In this document: piece by piece, positions 8,127 to 17,109 of the stretch | Numbering within the stretch: the first letter of the stretch is position 1 | How the letters are laid out: the number at the start of each line of letters is the position of its first letter | Program-made: the position numbers and the translations under genes | The notes under the pieces: generated by a model | Databases searched by the model: none | What the model was told of the DNA's origin: nothing | What the model saw: the letters and a program-made list of their open reading frames with translations, nothing else | Assembly: GCA_964498125.1 (NCBI GenBank) | Contig: CAZCGE010000108.1 | Coordinates: 3,135 to 67,134 of the forward strand | Length of the DNA stretch: 64,000 bases | Reading direction: 5' to 3' | DNA from: CAMDBL01 sp964498125 | Lineage (GTDB): Bacteria; Pseudomonadota; Alphaproteobacteria; Rhizobiales; Hyphomicrobiaceae

Positions 8127-9497
8127 TCATGCGGCATTCGTCGCCACTTGATTGCGGCCATGGTGCTTGGCCGAGTAGAGAGCGGTATCAGCGCGCTTGA
8201 GCAGCGTCTCGGGACTGTCACCGGACGCCAGCATCGTTGCTATGCCGATGCTGGCTGTCACCTTGATCTTGACCGACGGGTCGACGGAGAAACCCGTCGC
8301 CGCGATGCAGGCCCTGATCCGCTCGCCGACCTGGTAGGCCCGCACGTGGTCGGTGTCGGGCATGATGACGATGAATTCCTCGCCACCAAAGCGGCAGACG
8401 AGGTCGATGCCCCGCGTATTGTCGCGCATGCGCGAGGCGACTTCCCGCAGCACCGCGTCACCCGCGTCGTGGCCATGCGTGTCATTGATATTTTTGAAGA
8501 AATCGAGGTCGACGACCAGCATCGACAGCTGTCGTGCGTTGGCGGCGCATTCCGCGACCAGCGTATTGAGATGGCCCTCCATATACCGGCGATTGTACAG
8601 GCCAGTGAGGGCATCGGTGACCGACAGCTCGACGCTCTTGTCGATGCGATTGCGCAGAAAATCGGCATACCGCTTGCGCCGGATCTGCGTGCGCACGCGC
8701 GCCAGCATTTCATAGGGGCTGAGCGGCCGCATCAGGTAGTCGTTGACACCCATGTCCAGGCCGCGCAGCAGGCGGGCTTCCTCGCCCGGATCGACCAGGA
8801 TGATAATGGGAAGGTGGCGGATGCGTTCCAGAGAGCGGATCTGCGAGCACAGCCGCAAACCATCCGCATTGACAAGGCCGAGGCTGACGATGGCCACGTC
8901 GAACGAACTCTCGACCAGCCGGTTCAGCGCGTTGCCGATCTCGCTCTCCACCGTGACGTCGTGGGATTTGGCCAGAGCCTCGACGATCCGCGCCGCCGAC
9001 CTTTGATGATCCTCGACCAGGAGAATGCGTCCGCTGCGCCCTGCCAGTGCCCGCTCGAGCTCGCTGTCGATGGGCAGGCCGAGGGTCTGGCTGGTGGCCA
9101 GCCGCATTAGCATTTCATCGTTCAGCACCTTGAGCCGCGCCAGGTTCTTGACGCGGGTGATCAGTGCAATCTCATCGACCGGCTTGGTCAGGAAATCGTC
9201 GGCGCCCGCTTCCAGTCCCTGCACCCGGTCGGAGAGCTGGTCGAGGGCAGTGACCATGACGATGGGCAAGTGCTGCGTCTTGGGATTGGCCTTGATCAGG
9301 CGGCAAGCCTCGAAGCCATCCATCCCCGGCATCATGACATCGAGCAGGACGATATCGATGCGATCTGTCTGGCAGATGCCCAGGGCCTCACGACCGCTGA
9401 AGGCCGGCACGACCTCGAAATATTCCGCGGTCAGCCGCGCTTCGAGCAGCTTCACGTTGGCCAGGATGTCGTCAACAACAAGTACGCGCGCTGTCAT
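8127..9497 (-). CDS. pleD: PleD-like response regulator diguanylate cyclase
   Basis: A 456-residue protein with two receiver domains and a C-terminal GGDEF domain, the PleD architecture. The first receiver (residues about 3-118) has VLVVDD, the phosphoacceptor in VLLDVMMPGMDG and the lysine of LTKPVD. The second (about 155-270) is degenerate, with VSLGLVNADG in place of an aspartate motif, as in Caulobacter PleD. The cyclase domain has the active signature FGGEEF and, five residues before it, RGID, the RxxD inhibitory c-di-GMP site. It makes c-di-GMP at the cell pole to drive developmental transitions. The ATG giving MTARVLVVDD is chosen as start. divK lies 34 bases upstream on the same strand, probably one operon. 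Confidence 0.97.
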   Translation of the reverse strand: MTARVLVVDDILANVKLLEARLTAEYFEVVPAFSGREALGICQTDRIDIVLLDVMMPGMDGFEACRLIKANPKTQHLPIVMVTALDQLSDRVQGLEAGADDFLTKPVDEIALITRVKNLARLKVLNDEMLMRLATSQTLGLPIDSELERALAGRSGRILLVEDHQRSAARIVEALAKSHDVTVESEIGNALNRLVESSFDVAIVSLGLVNADGLRLCSQIRSLERIRHLPIIILVDPGEEARLLRGLDMGVNDYLMRPLSPYEMLARVRTQIRRKRYADFLRNRIDKSVELSVTDALTGLYNRRYMEGHLNTLVAECAANARQLSMLVVDLDFFKNINDTHGHDAGDAVLREVASRMRDNTRGIDLVCRFGGEEFIVIMPDTDHVRAYQVGERIRACIAATGFSVDPSVKIKVTASIGIATMLASGDSPETLLKRADTALYSAKHHGRNQVATNAA

Positions 9498-9531
9498 ACC
9501 GGTTCCGGGCACTCAACAACAAAACGACGCT

Positions 9532-9921
9532 TCAGGCTTCGCCGATGAACCGGCGCACAGTGTCGATGAACGTGGCCACCGAGATCGGTTTCGAGATGTA
9601 GGCCTCGCAGCCGCCATCGCGAATCCGCTGCTCGTCACCTTTCATGGCGAAAGCGGTGACTGCCACCACGGGGATGGCCCGCAGCGTCTCGTCGTCTTTC
9701 AGCCACTTCGTCACCTCGAGGCCGGAAACCTCTGGCAACTGAATGTCCATCAAGATCAGGGCAGGCCGTTCCGTGCGAGCCAAGGAAAGTGCTTCGAGCC
9801 CATTCCTCGTCTGGATCGTCTCATAGCCATACGAAGCCAGTAGATCGTGGAAGAGCTTCATATTGAGCTCGTTGTCTTCCACGATCAGCACCTTCTTGCC
9901 CTGGCCTGCCGGCCGCGGCAT
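9532..9921 (-). CDS. divK: Cell-cycle response regulator DivK
   Basis: A 129-residue single-domain receiver. KKVLIVEDNELNMKLFHDLL provides the acidic pair, LILMDIQLPEVSG the phosphoacceptor aspartate, VVAVTAFAMKGDE the switch threonine region and ISKPIS the lysine. There is no output domain, as expected for DivK, which relays phosphate state to the PleC/DivJ and DivL-CckA pathway controlling CtrA. The ATG at 9921 has GGAG six bases upstream and gives the family length. The longer open frame upstream is not conserved. It is followed by pleD and preceded divergently by DUF3572, a conserved alphaproteobacterial arrangement. Confidence 0.96.
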   Translation of the reverse strand: MPRPAGQGKKVLIVEDNELNMKLFHDLLASYGYETIQTRNGLEALSLARTERPALILMDIQLPEVSGLEVTKWLKDDETLRAIPVVAVTAFAMKGDEQRIRDGGCEAYISKPISVATFIDTVRRFIGEA

Positions 9922-10089
9922 GAGGGGCTCCGTACCCCTCCTGGTGTCCTGGTAAGTCATGCGAAAGACTTTCCGCCTCTCTGCCCCAACCCCTCTGCAC
10001 CGATTCTTGCGGAGGTGTGAGCCGGCAGTGTGCGACAAAGCTATAACCAACCCTTTAAGGTTGCTGTACCTACAGGAAATAACCCAAAC

Positions 10090-10134
10090 TTCCTTAAAGC
10101 CCAAAGTTCCTTAAAGCCCAAAGTTCCTTAAAGG
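10090..10134. repeat. Tandem 17-base repeat, 2.6 copies
   Basis: TTCCTTAAAGCCCAAAG occurs at 10090-10106 and 10107-10123, with TTCCTTAAAGG at 10124-10134. The last partial unit supplies the AAAGG before the DUF3572 start codon. It lies in the divK/DUF3572 divergent region, and a further CTTTAAGG lies about 45 bases away. Confidence 0.85.
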
Positions 10135-10143
10135 TTGGCTCCC

Positions 10144-10428
10144 ATGCGCAAGCCCCTCCGTCTCAGTGACACCGACCAGGCACAGGCCATCGGTCTGTCG
10201 GCGTTGGCGTTCCTGGCCGAGGACCTGGCACGGCTGACGCGGTTTCTCGAGCTGACGGGCCTGGCGCCGGCTCAGTTGCGTGCGCAAGCGCAATCCCCAG
10301 CGCTGCTCGCCGCCGTGCTCGACCATATTCTGGCCGACGAGTCGATGCTGCTGGTGTTCACTTCGTCACACGCACTTGAACCCGAGAGCCTCGCGCCGGC
10401 CCGCGATATGCTGCAGCGTGCCGGTTAA
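10144..10428 (+). CDS. DUF3572 family protein
   Basis: A 94-residue protein, MRKPLRLSDTDQAQAIGLSALAF and on, with FLAEDLARLTRFLELTGL, LAAVLDHILADESMLLVF and a PESLAPARDML tail. This is the DUF3572 family, short helical alphaproteobacterial proteins usually encoded divergently from divK, as here. Their function is unknown. The ATG at 10144 is preferred to an upstream TTG. The ROK kinase gene starts 13 bases after its stop, so the two are probably co-transcribed. Confidence 0.9.
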   Translation: MRKPLRLSDTDQAQAIGLSALAFLAEDLARLTRFLELTGLAPAQLRAQAQSPALLAAVLDHILADESMLLVFTSSHALEPESLAPARDMLQRAG

Positions 10429-10441
10429 GGGAAACTCAACC

Positions 10442-11380
10442 ATGCCGACCTTGCAGCACACCGGCGCCTTGCGTATCGGCATCGATCTGGGCGGTACGAA
10501 GATCGAGGCCATCGCTCTGGATCGGCAAGGGCGCGAAGCCGCGCGCCGACGCGTTGGCACGCCGCGTGGCGACTATGCCGCGACGCTCGCCGCCATTCAC
10601 GCACTGGTCATCGGTCTGGAAAGCGACGTCGGCGGCGGCTGCAGCGTCGGCGTCGCCATGCCTGGTTCGCTCTCCCCCGCCACCAAGAGGATGCAGAACG
10701 GCAACTCGACCTGGCTCAACGGCCAGGCGTTCGACCGCGATCTGGCGCAAATACTGGGGCGCCCCGTGCGACTGGCCAACGATGCCAATTGCTTTGCCCT
10801 GTCGGAGGCCGTCGATGGCTCCGGCCAAGGCGCGCGATCGGTCTTTGGTGTCATCCTGGGAACGGGCTGCGGCGGCGGCTTGGTGTTCGGCCGGCAGTTG
10901 ATCGACGGGCCGCGCGGCATCGGCGGCGAGTGGGGGCACAATCCCCTGCCGTGGGCCAATGTGGACGAGCAATCCGGTCAGCGCTGCTGGTGCGGGCGGC
11001 TTGGTTGCCTGGAAACCTGGGTGTCGGGCCCTGGCTTGGCCGCCGACCATGCCCGAGCCTGCGGTGAGACGCTGACAGTCGAGGCGATCGCAGCCCGCGC
11101 CGGTGCCGGCGATCGGGTTGCCCGCGCCACGCTCGATCGGCATGTTTCGCGGCTGGCGCGCGGCCTGGCGCATGTCGTCAACCTGTTCGATCCGCATGTG
11201 ATCGTGCTCGGCGGCGGACTGTCGAACCTCCGGCATCTGTATGACGAATTGCCGCCGCTCACCACGCCGCATATTTTTGCCGATGCTGCCACGATCGACA
11301 TTCGCCCGCCGAAATGGGGCGACGCCAGCGGCGTGCGCGGGGCGGCCTGGCTGTGGGACGATACCACGCACGCTGCCTGA
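10442..11380 (+). CDS. ROK family sugar kinase (fructokinase/NagK-like)
   Basis: A 312-residue ROK protein. IGIDLGGTKIEAIALD near the N-terminus is the phosphate-binding loop, NDANCFALSEA the catalytic aspartate region, GVILGTGCGGGLV the second phosphate loop, and EWGHNPLP followed by GQRCWCGRLGCLETWVSG the zinc-binding CxCGxxGC motif typical of fructokinase Mak and N-acetylglucosamine kinase NagK. It phosphorylates a hexose or an amino sugar with ATP. The sequence does not decide which. AAGGGAAA precedes the ATG at 10442. It follows DUF3572 closely and precedes a Gfo/Idh/MocA oxidoreductase on the same strand, so a small sugar-use unit is plausible. Confidence 0.93.
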   Translation: MPTLQHTGALRIGIDLGGTKIEAIALDRQGREAARRRVGTPRGDYAATLAAIHALVIGLESDVGGGCSVGVAMPGSLSPATKRMQNGNSTWLNGQAFDRDLAQILGRPVRLANDANCFALSEAVDGSGQGARSVFGVILGTGCGGGLVFGRQLIDGPRGIGGEWGHNPLPWANVDEQSGQRCWCGRLGCLETWVSGPGLAADHARACGETLTVEAIAARAGAGDRVARATLDRHVSRLARGLAHVVNLFDPHVIVLGGGLSNLRHLYDELPPLTTPHIFADAATIDIRPPKWGDASGVRGAAWLWDDTTHAA

Positions 11381-11485
11381 TATCCGCCCCGTCATCGTCA
11401 GCCCCGTTATCGACAGCTCTTGACCGGCCAACCAATATCCGGCGCATTGCGCGCCAATCGCCGCGCCAAAAAGGACACCGGCACC

Positions 11486-12637
11486 ATGGCCACACGCACA
11501 CTTGGCATCATCATGGATGGCGCCACCTCGCGCATCGCCACGCAGATGCATCTCTTGCGCACGCTATTGCCGATCCGCAAGGAGGGTGGCTTGCCCCTCG
11601 CCAATGGTGATCGGCTGATGCCTGAACCGTTGCTGCTCGGCCGCAACGCGCAACGCCTCGCGGCACTGGGCCAAGAGCTGGGCGGGCTGCAATGGAGCAC
11701 CGACACCGCGGCCTGCCTCGCCGACGCCGCCTATCCCATCTACTTCGACGCCAGCTTCACCGGCGGCCGCGTGCCTCGGGCTCGGGCCGCCATCGCCGCG
11801 GGCAAGCACGTCTATCTGGAAAAGCCGATCGCCACGTCCTGCAGCGAAGCGCTGGATCTGGCTCGGGCCGCCAGCCGCGCCGGGGTCAAGAACGCTGTCG
11901 TGCAGGACAAGCTCGGTCTGCCTGGCTTCGCCAAGCTATTGAAGCTCGAACAATCCGGCTATTTCGGCCAGATCCTCTCGGCGCGGCTCGACTTCGGCTG
12001 GTGGGTATTCGACGGCGCCACGCATGCCGCGCAGCGGCCGAGCTGGAATTATAAGAAGGCAGAAGGCGGCGGCCTGGTCTCCGACATGTTCCCGCATTGG
12101 CGCTACATCACCGAGGCATTGATGGGGCCGATCACGTCGGTGTCGGCGCGCATCGCCACACGCACGCCCAAGCGCATCGACGAGGCGGGTCGCGCCTATG
12201 ATGTGGATGTCGAGGACGAGGTGTTCGCCCATTTCGAGCACGCCGGCGGTGCGCTGACCCAGGTCGCCAGCTCCTGGGCAACGCGGGTGCGCGGCGACGA
12301 TATGCTGACCATGCGGATCGACGGCACGCACGGTTCGGCGGTGGCCGGGATGCACCGCTGCTGGATCCAGCCGATGGCGGCGACGCCCAAGCCGCACTTC
12401 GACATCGACAAGCCGCGCACCCATGACCTCGATGACGACTGGCTGGAGGTGCCGGACATCGCGCCAGCGCACAACGGCTACCGCCAGGGCTGGGACATGT
12501 TCCTGCGCCACGTCGTCGACAACACGCCGATCACGGTCACACTGCTGGCCGGCGCCAAGCACCTACAGCTGGCGGACGCCTGCCACCAGAGCCACCGCGA
12601 GCGCCGCTGGGTGGACCTGGAGGAGTTGAAAGTTTGA
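11486..12637 (+). CDS. Gfo/Idh/MocA family oxidoreductase
   Basis: A 383-residue NAD(P)-dependent oxidoreductase. The N-terminal half is a Rossmann fold beginning RTLGIIMDGATSRIATQ. GKHVYLEKPIATS at about residues 112-124 is the diagnostic EKP motif whose lysine takes part in catalysis. The C-terminal half has GGGLVSDMFPHWRYITEALMG, where the histidine is expected in the active site. Members oxidise or reduce sugars, inositols or their derivatives. The start at 11486 (MATRTLG) follows AAAGGACA. It lies 105 bases after the ROK kinase on the same strand. The substrate is not identified. Confidence 0.9.
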   Translation: MATRTLGIIMDGATSRIATQMHLLRTLLPIRKEGGLPLANGDRLMPEPLLLGRNAQRLAALGQELGGLQWSTDTAACLADAAYPIYFDASFTGGRVPRARAAIAAGKHVYLEKPIATSCSEALDLARAASRAGVKNAVVQDKLGLPGFAKLLKLEQSGYFGQILSARLDFGWWVFDGATHAAQRPSWNYKKAEGGGLVSDMFPHWRYITEALMGPITSVSARIATRTPKRIDEAGRAYDVDVEDEVFAHFEHAGGALTQVASSWATRVRGDDMLTMRIDGTHGSAVAGMHRCWIQPMAATPKPHFDIDKPRTHDLDDDWLEVPDIAPAHNGYRQGWDMFLRHVVDNTPITVTLLAGAKHLQLADACHQSHRERRWVDLEELKV

Positions 12638-12769
12638 CGGTGCGCGAGCCGGTCGCACCAGCCCAGCGGGCGTCACAGAATTCAGCCATAGGGTGCGTTA
12701 GGCCGGACACTTGATCTGGCCGAAACGCACCATCTTTGCCGACGCATCGGGCTCGGTCCGGGTACCAAA

Positions 12770-12994
12770 TCACTCAGCCGCGCGTACGTGCGGTAGCTCC
12801 CGCTCCCGTGCCGGTCTGACGTCGCTGGCGTGGACGGTGACGATCGCAAGGGTATCACCCTGCAACGTGACGAATTCCAGAGTGTAGCCGGCCCCGCCTT
12901 GATGGCTTGCCACAACTGTCCCGATATCTCCTGAGACGAGCCCATGCTCGGGGAGGTCTCGCGTCAGAATAACTTGGTCATGGTCCTCGATCAT
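12770..12994 (-). CDS. DUF4926 domain protein
   Basis: A 74-residue protein starting MIEDHDQVILTRDLPEHGL, then GDIGTVV, GAGYTLEFVTLQGDTLAIVTV and a final DVRPARERE segment, the complete DUF4926 signature. It folds as a small beta barrel and is often found in or near toxin-antitoxin-like or mobile gene neighbourhoods, but its role is unknown. The ATG at 12994 has AAAGGA upstream, and the frame beyond it is not conserved. It is monocistronic and divergent from tmk. Confidence 0.85.
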   Translation of the reverse strand: MIEDHDQVILTRDLPEHGLVSGDIGTVVASHQGGAGYTLEFVTLQGDTLAIVTVHASDVRPARERELPHVRAAE

Positions 12995-13144
12995 GCCTTT
13001 GTTCCTTTCACGCGCGGCACCATCGTTATCAGCCTGGGCGCTGCCGCACCCTACGGTGTCCGACACGGATCAACACGCTCTTTCGACCTGCAAGCCGCGC
13101 GCGCCGCGCTTGCCTTCTATTCGGCGCGCGTGCTCAAAAGCACC

Positions 13145-13786
13145 ATGACAGCACGTTTCATCACGTTCGAGGGCGGCGAGGGTTCGGGCAAGTCGACCCA
13201 GGCCCGGCTACTAACCGAGCGGCTGCGCGTTGCCGGCCAGGCCGTGCTGCCGACACGGGAGCCCGGTGGTTCGCCGTTTGCCGAGGCGATCCGCGAGCTG
13301 ATTCTCGGCGGCACGCTGCCGCCACACCAACCGCTTGCGGAAGCGCTGCTGTTCTATGCCGCCCGCGCCGATCACCTGACGACGACGATACGGCCCGCAC
13401 TGGCCGCCGGCACGTGGGTGCTATGCGACCGCTTTTCCGATTCCACGCGCGTCTACCAGGGTCTGGCGGGTAACCTGGAATTGGCCATCATCGACCGTCT
13501 CGAGGAGATCGCCGTGGCGCCCACCCGGCCCGATCTGACCTTGATCGTCGACGTGCCGGTGGACGTCGGCCTCGCCCGTGCCGGCAAGCGCCGCTCCGCC
13601 GATCCCGCCGATCCCTACGAGCGGCGCGAGGCGGCATTCCACCAACGTTTGCGAGACGGCTTCCTGGCCATCGCCCGCGCCGAGCCGCAACGCTGCGCCG
13701 TGATCGACGGCACGCTGAGCGAGGCCGAGGTCGCCGCCGCCGTTTGGGCCATCGTCGAGGCCCGTCTGATCGGCGGGTCCGCGTAA
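13145..13786 (+). CDS. tmk: Thymidylate kinase
   Basis: A 213-residue dTMP kinase. FITFEGGEGSGKSTQARLL is the P-loop, PTREPGG the substrate-binding segment, CDRFSDSTRVYQG the DRY/H-type motif, and RADPADPYERRE lies in the LID region. It phosphorylates dTMP to dTDP for DNA synthesis in the cytoplasm. The ATG is at MTARFITFEGG, and the frame extends further upstream without family similarity. The stop codon overlaps the next start (TAATG), so it is translationally coupled to holB in the conserved order tmk-holB-metG-tatD. Confidence 0.97.
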   Translation: MTARFITFEGGEGSGKSTQARLLTERLRVAGQAVLPTREPGGSPFAEAIRELILGGTLPPHQPLAEALLFYAARADHLTTTIRPALAAGTWVLCDRFSDSTRVYQGLAGNLELAIIDRLEEIAVAPTRPDLTLIVDVPVDVGLARAGKRRSADPADPYERREAAFHQRLRDGFLAIARAEPQRCAVIDGTLSEAEVAAAVWAIVEARLIGGSA

Positions 13787-14910
13787 TGGCCCGCGCCCCC
13801 GCCCTGCAGGAGATCGAGGCGCTGCCCGAGGCCGATCGCCTCGAGGACTTCCCGCACCCGCGCGCCAGCAAAATCCTCTACGGCTACGCCGGCGCCGAGC
13901 GTGAGCTGGCCGGCGCCTTCGCCGGCGGTCGCATGCATCATGCCTGGCTGATCACCGGGCGAGAGGGCATCGGCAAGGCGACGCTGGCTTACCGTTTCGC
14001 CCGCCACGCGCTGGCCAACCCAAGCGAGCGCGACGCCAGGGGCGAAAAACTCGACGTACCCGAGACCAGCACCGCCGCGCGCCAGGTGCTGGCCCTGTCG
14101 CATCCGGGCCTGCTGCTGCTGCGCCGCCCCTGGGACCACAAGGCCAAGAAGCTGCTGACCGTCATCTCGGTCGACGAGGTGCGGCGATTGCGTAATTTCC
14201 TGGCGCACAGCACGGAGGCCGCGTCCTGGCGCGTCGTCATCGTCGATCAGGCCGACGAACTCAACATCAACGCCGCCAACGCGCTGCTGAAATCCCTGGA
14301 GGAGCCGCCGGCGCGCACGGTATTCCTGCTCATATCCTCCGAGCCCGGACGGCTGCTGCCGACCATCCGCTCACGTTGCCGCCGACTGGATCTGGCGCCG
14401 CTGGCGGGCCCGGACTTGCGCCTGGCCGCGCTGCAGGCGATCGGCGCCGCCGAGGTCGGCCCGCCAGAAGCCAAGCATTGGCCGCTGCTGGAACGGCTGG
14501 CGGAGGGCAGCGTGCGCCGCCTGCTGCTGCTCGCCGCCGCCAAGGGGCTGGACCTGCACGAACGCATTGCGAGCCTGCTCGCCAACCTGCCGAAGGTCGA
14601 TTGGGGCGCCGTGCACGCGCTGTCGGACGAGCTGGCCGGCGCCGCCAATGCCCCGCGCTTCGAGCTGTTCTACGAGCTGCTGCTGGGCGAGCTTTCGCGG
14701 CTGATCCGCGCCCGCGCCGGCGGCCAGGGCACGCGTGAGGAGACCGCGCTGGCCGAGCGTCTCATTGACATGGCCTCGCTTGCCTCATGGGCCGAGCTGT
14801 GGGAGAGAATAGCCCGCGAGAAGGCCGAGGCTCTCGCGCTCAATCTCGATCGGAAAACGCTCATCCTGGAGGTTTTCTCCGGGCTTGCGCGTGCGGCGCG
14901 GCCAGCGTAG
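13786..14910 (+). CDS. holB: DNA polymerase III delta' subunit
   Basis: A 374-residue clamp-loader subunit. HHAWLITGREGIGKATLAYRFA is a Walker-A-like segment, ISVDEVRRLRNFLAHSTEAASWRVVIVDQADELN is the AAA+ core, ANALLKSLEEPPARTVFLL follows, and RSRCRRLDLAPL carries the SRC arginine-finger motif. Delta' works with delta and tau/gamma to load the beta clamp. The start overlaps the tmk stop by one base. metG follows 62 bases downstream. The length agrees with alphaproteobacterial members. Confidence 0.95.
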   Translation: MARAPALQEIEALPEADRLEDFPHPRASKILYGYAGAERELAGAFAGGRMHHAWLITGREGIGKATLAYRFARHALANPSERDARGEKLDVPETSTAARQVLALSHPGLLLLRRPWDHKAKKLLTVISVDEVRRLRNFLAHSTEAASWRVVIVDQADELNINAANALLKSLEEPPARTVFLLISSEPGRLLPTIRSRCRRLDLAPLAGPDLRLAALQAIGAAEVGPPEAKHWPLLERLAEGSVRRLLLLAAAKGLDLHERIASLLANLPKVDWGAVHALSDELAGAANAPRFELFYELLLGELSRLIRARAGGQGTREETALAERLIDMASLASWAELWERIAREKAEALALNLDRKTLILEVFSGLARAARPA

Positions 14911-14972
14911 GTCGGAGCGAGGCCGGCTGAGTGCAGATGCCGACCTCGCTCCGACCGACAAAAGGCACCGAC

Positions 14973-16577
14973 ATGGCCGCGCCTAGGAAATTCTACATCA
15001 CGACCGCCATTTCCTACCCCAATGGCGCGCCCCACATCGGCCACGCCTACGAGGCCATCGCCACCGATGCGATTGCCCGGTTCGAGCGGCTGGATGGCCA
15101 GGACGTCTTCTTCCTCACCGGCACCGACGAGCACGGCCTGAAGATGAAGCAGACGGCGCAGAAGGAAGGACTATCTCCACGCGCGTTCGCCGACCGCAAC
15201 TCGGCTCGTTTCCGCGAGATGGCGACGCTGCTCGGCCTGTCCAACGACGACTTCATCCGCACCACCGAGCCGCGGCATTATGCAGCGTGCGAAGAGCTGT
15301 GGCGGCGCATGGAGAAGGCTGGCGACATCTTCAAGAAAAACTACGCCGGCTGGTATTCCGTACGCGACGAGGCCTTCTATCGCGAGAGCGAGACCGAGGT
15401 CGGCGCCGACGGCGTGCGCATCGCCACGCCGACCAAGACGCCGGTGGAGTGGACCGAGGAGGAGACGTTCTTCTTCAGACTGTCGGCCTATGAGAAAAAG
15501 CTGCTCGCCCATTACGAGGCGCATCCTGATTTCATCCTGCCGCCGGAGCGGCGCAACGAGGTGATGAGTTTCGTCAAAGGCGGCCTCGATGATCTCGCCG
15601 TCTCGCGCACCACGCTCGACTGGGGCATCCCGGTGCCCGGCGCGCCGGGGCACGTCATGTACGTCTGGGTCGACGCGCTCAACAACTATGTGACGGCGAC
15701 GGGCGTGCTCGGCGGAGTCACGCCGGAGGCGGGCAAGGAAAATGCGCCGGAGGCGGACGAGAGGCAACACTATTGGCCAGCCGACGTGCACGTGATCGGC
15801 AAGGACATCGTCCGCTTCCACGCCGTCTACTGGCCAGCCTTCCTGCTCAGTGCCGGAGTGCCATTGCCCAAGCGCGTGTTCGGCCACGGCTTTTTGTTCA
15901 ACAAGGGCGAAAAGATGTCGAAGTCGGTCGGCAACGTCGTCGACCCGTTCGATCTGGTCAACCACTACGGCCTCGACCAGGTGCGCTATTTCTTCCTGCG
16001 CGAGGTCGCCTTCGGCCAGGACGGCAGCTATGACCCCGACACCATCAAGAACCGCATCAATGCGGACCTGGCCAACGGCCTCGGCAATCTCGCCCAGCGC
16101 TCGCTGTCGATGATCAACAAGGGTTTTGGCGGCGAGGTGCCGGCACCGGGCGTGTTCACGGCCGCCGACACAGCGCTGCTGCATCAGGCCGACGCGCTGT
16201 ACGGTCTGTGCCGCACGGCGATGGATCGGCAGGCCATCAAGTCCGCGCTCGATGCGGTGTGGGCGGTGGTCGGCGAGGCCGACCGCTATTTCACGGCCGA
16301 AAAACCGTTCGACAAGACCATCAGCGCGGAGCGCAAGGGCACGATCCTCTACGTTGCCGCCGAGGTCGTGCGCCAGATCGCGATCCTGGCGCAGCCGGCG
16401 ATGCCGATGTCGGCGAACAAGGTGCTCGATCTGCTGGGGCAGACGGCTCAGAGCCGCACGTTCGCAGCACTCGGGGCCACGGGCCGATTGACGCCTGGCC
16501 TAACGCTGCCCGCGCCGGTCGGCGTATTCCCGCGCTACATCGATCCGGAGGCGGAGGGCGCGCCGAAGCGCAAGTAG
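14973..16577 (+). CDS. metG: Methionyl-tRNA synthetase
   Basis: A 534-residue class I synthetase. FYITTAISYPNGAPHIGHAY contains the HIGH motif, FLTGTDEHGLKMKQ the methionine pocket, VWVDALNNY follows, and GEKMSKSVGNVVDPFDL is the KMSKS loop. No four-cysteine zinc knot is seen in the connective domain, so it is the shorter zinc-free type usual in alphaproteobacteria, and there is no C-terminal tRNA-binding extension. It charges tRNA-Met for initiation and elongation. The ATG at 14973 (MAAPRKFYI) is taken as start. Confidence 0.97.
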   Translation: MAAPRKFYITTAISYPNGAPHIGHAYEAIATDAIARFERLDGQDVFFLTGTDEHGLKMKQTAQKEGLSPRAFADRNSARFREMATLLGLSNDDFIRTTEPRHYAACEELWRRMEKAGDIFKKNYAGWYSVRDEAFYRESETEVGADGVRIATPTKTPVEWTEEETFFFRLSAYEKKLLAHYEAHPDFILPPERRNEVMSFVKGGLDDLAVSRTTLDWGIPVPGAPGHVMYVWVDALNNYVTATGVLGGVTPEAGKENAPEADERQHYWPADVHVIGKDIVRFHAVYWPAFLLSAGVPLPKRVFGHGFLFNKGEKMSKSVGNVVDPFDLVNHYGLDQVRYFFLREVAFGQDGSYDPDTIKNRINADLANGLGNLAQRSLSMINKGFGGEVPAPGVFTAADTALLHQADALYGLCRTAMDRQAIKSALDAVWAVVGEADRYFTAEKPFDKTISAERKGTILYVAAEVVRQIAILAQPAMPMSANKVLDLLGQTAQSRTFAALGATGRLTPGLTLPAPVGVFPRYIDPEAEGAPKRK

Positions 16578-16603
16578 GTTGCGACCGCGCTCAGGTCGGC
16601 GGA

Positions 16604-16945
16604 TCAGCTGATGGGCTTGCAGCGTTGCCAGACTTCGGGAGCCCCGGTCTGGCCAGCGCGCGTCAGATGCACGAGCTCCTGGCCACGGATCATCAACATC
16701 GATATTTCGCTCCCCGCTCCGGGCTCGTTGGCTGGCACGACGTAGACGAACCTGTAGCGGTAATACTGGCCCTGCACGGTGTTGCGGCCGGGGGTGATGA
16801 TGGTGTTGCCTTCGATGACGAAATGGCTGCCGCCGAAGCACCAATCGCCATCAATGGCGTCGGCGCGCGCGGGCGCCGCAAAAAGGCAGGCCGCGGATAC
16901 ACTGATGGTCGCCGCGATGATCGAGGCGCGAGGCCGCTGCCGCAT
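16604..16945 (-). CDS. Small secreted protein of unknown function
   Basis: A 113-residue protein with a clear signal peptide: a basic start MRQRPRAS, the hydrophobic core IIAATISVSAACLF, and a cleavage site after APARA. The mature part has DGDWCFGGSHFVIEGNTIITPGRNTVQG and a second cysteine near the end (EVWQRCKPIS), so one disulfide is possible. It resembles small periplasmic beta-rich proteins that begin with a GxW strand, but no family is recognised. It is encoded on the opposite strand between metG and tatD, where many relatives have no gene. Confidence 0.7.
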   Translation of the reverse strand: MRQRPRASIIAATISVSAACLFAAPARADAIDGDWCFGGSHFVIEGNTIITPGRNTVQGQYYRYRFVYVVPANEPGAGSEISMLMIRGQELVHLTRAGQTGAPEVWQRCKPIS

Positions 16946-17034
16946 GTTGCACTCCCCAGATCTGCACCGGCCCTGCGCCGGCAGCCCAGTCTATGCACAT
17001 TTTCCAGCATCAACCAAATGGCCACGGCTCGGTC

Positions 17035-17061
17035 GGGGTCAGACCCGCGGGGTCTGACCCC
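17035..17061. repeat. GGGGTCAGACCC palindrome (REP-like), copy upstream of tatD
   Basis: GGGGTCAGACCC, GCG loop, GGGTCTGACCCC: a perfect 12-base stem. It belongs to the dispersed family also seen near 34.6, 41.5, 41.8, 53.7 and 56.1 kb. It sits about 50 bases before the tatD start. Confidence 0.9.
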
Positions 17062-17109
17062 ATGCTCCGAGGCGCTTGCGCCGAGGATCATTTCAGCTAT
17101 GACAGGATC

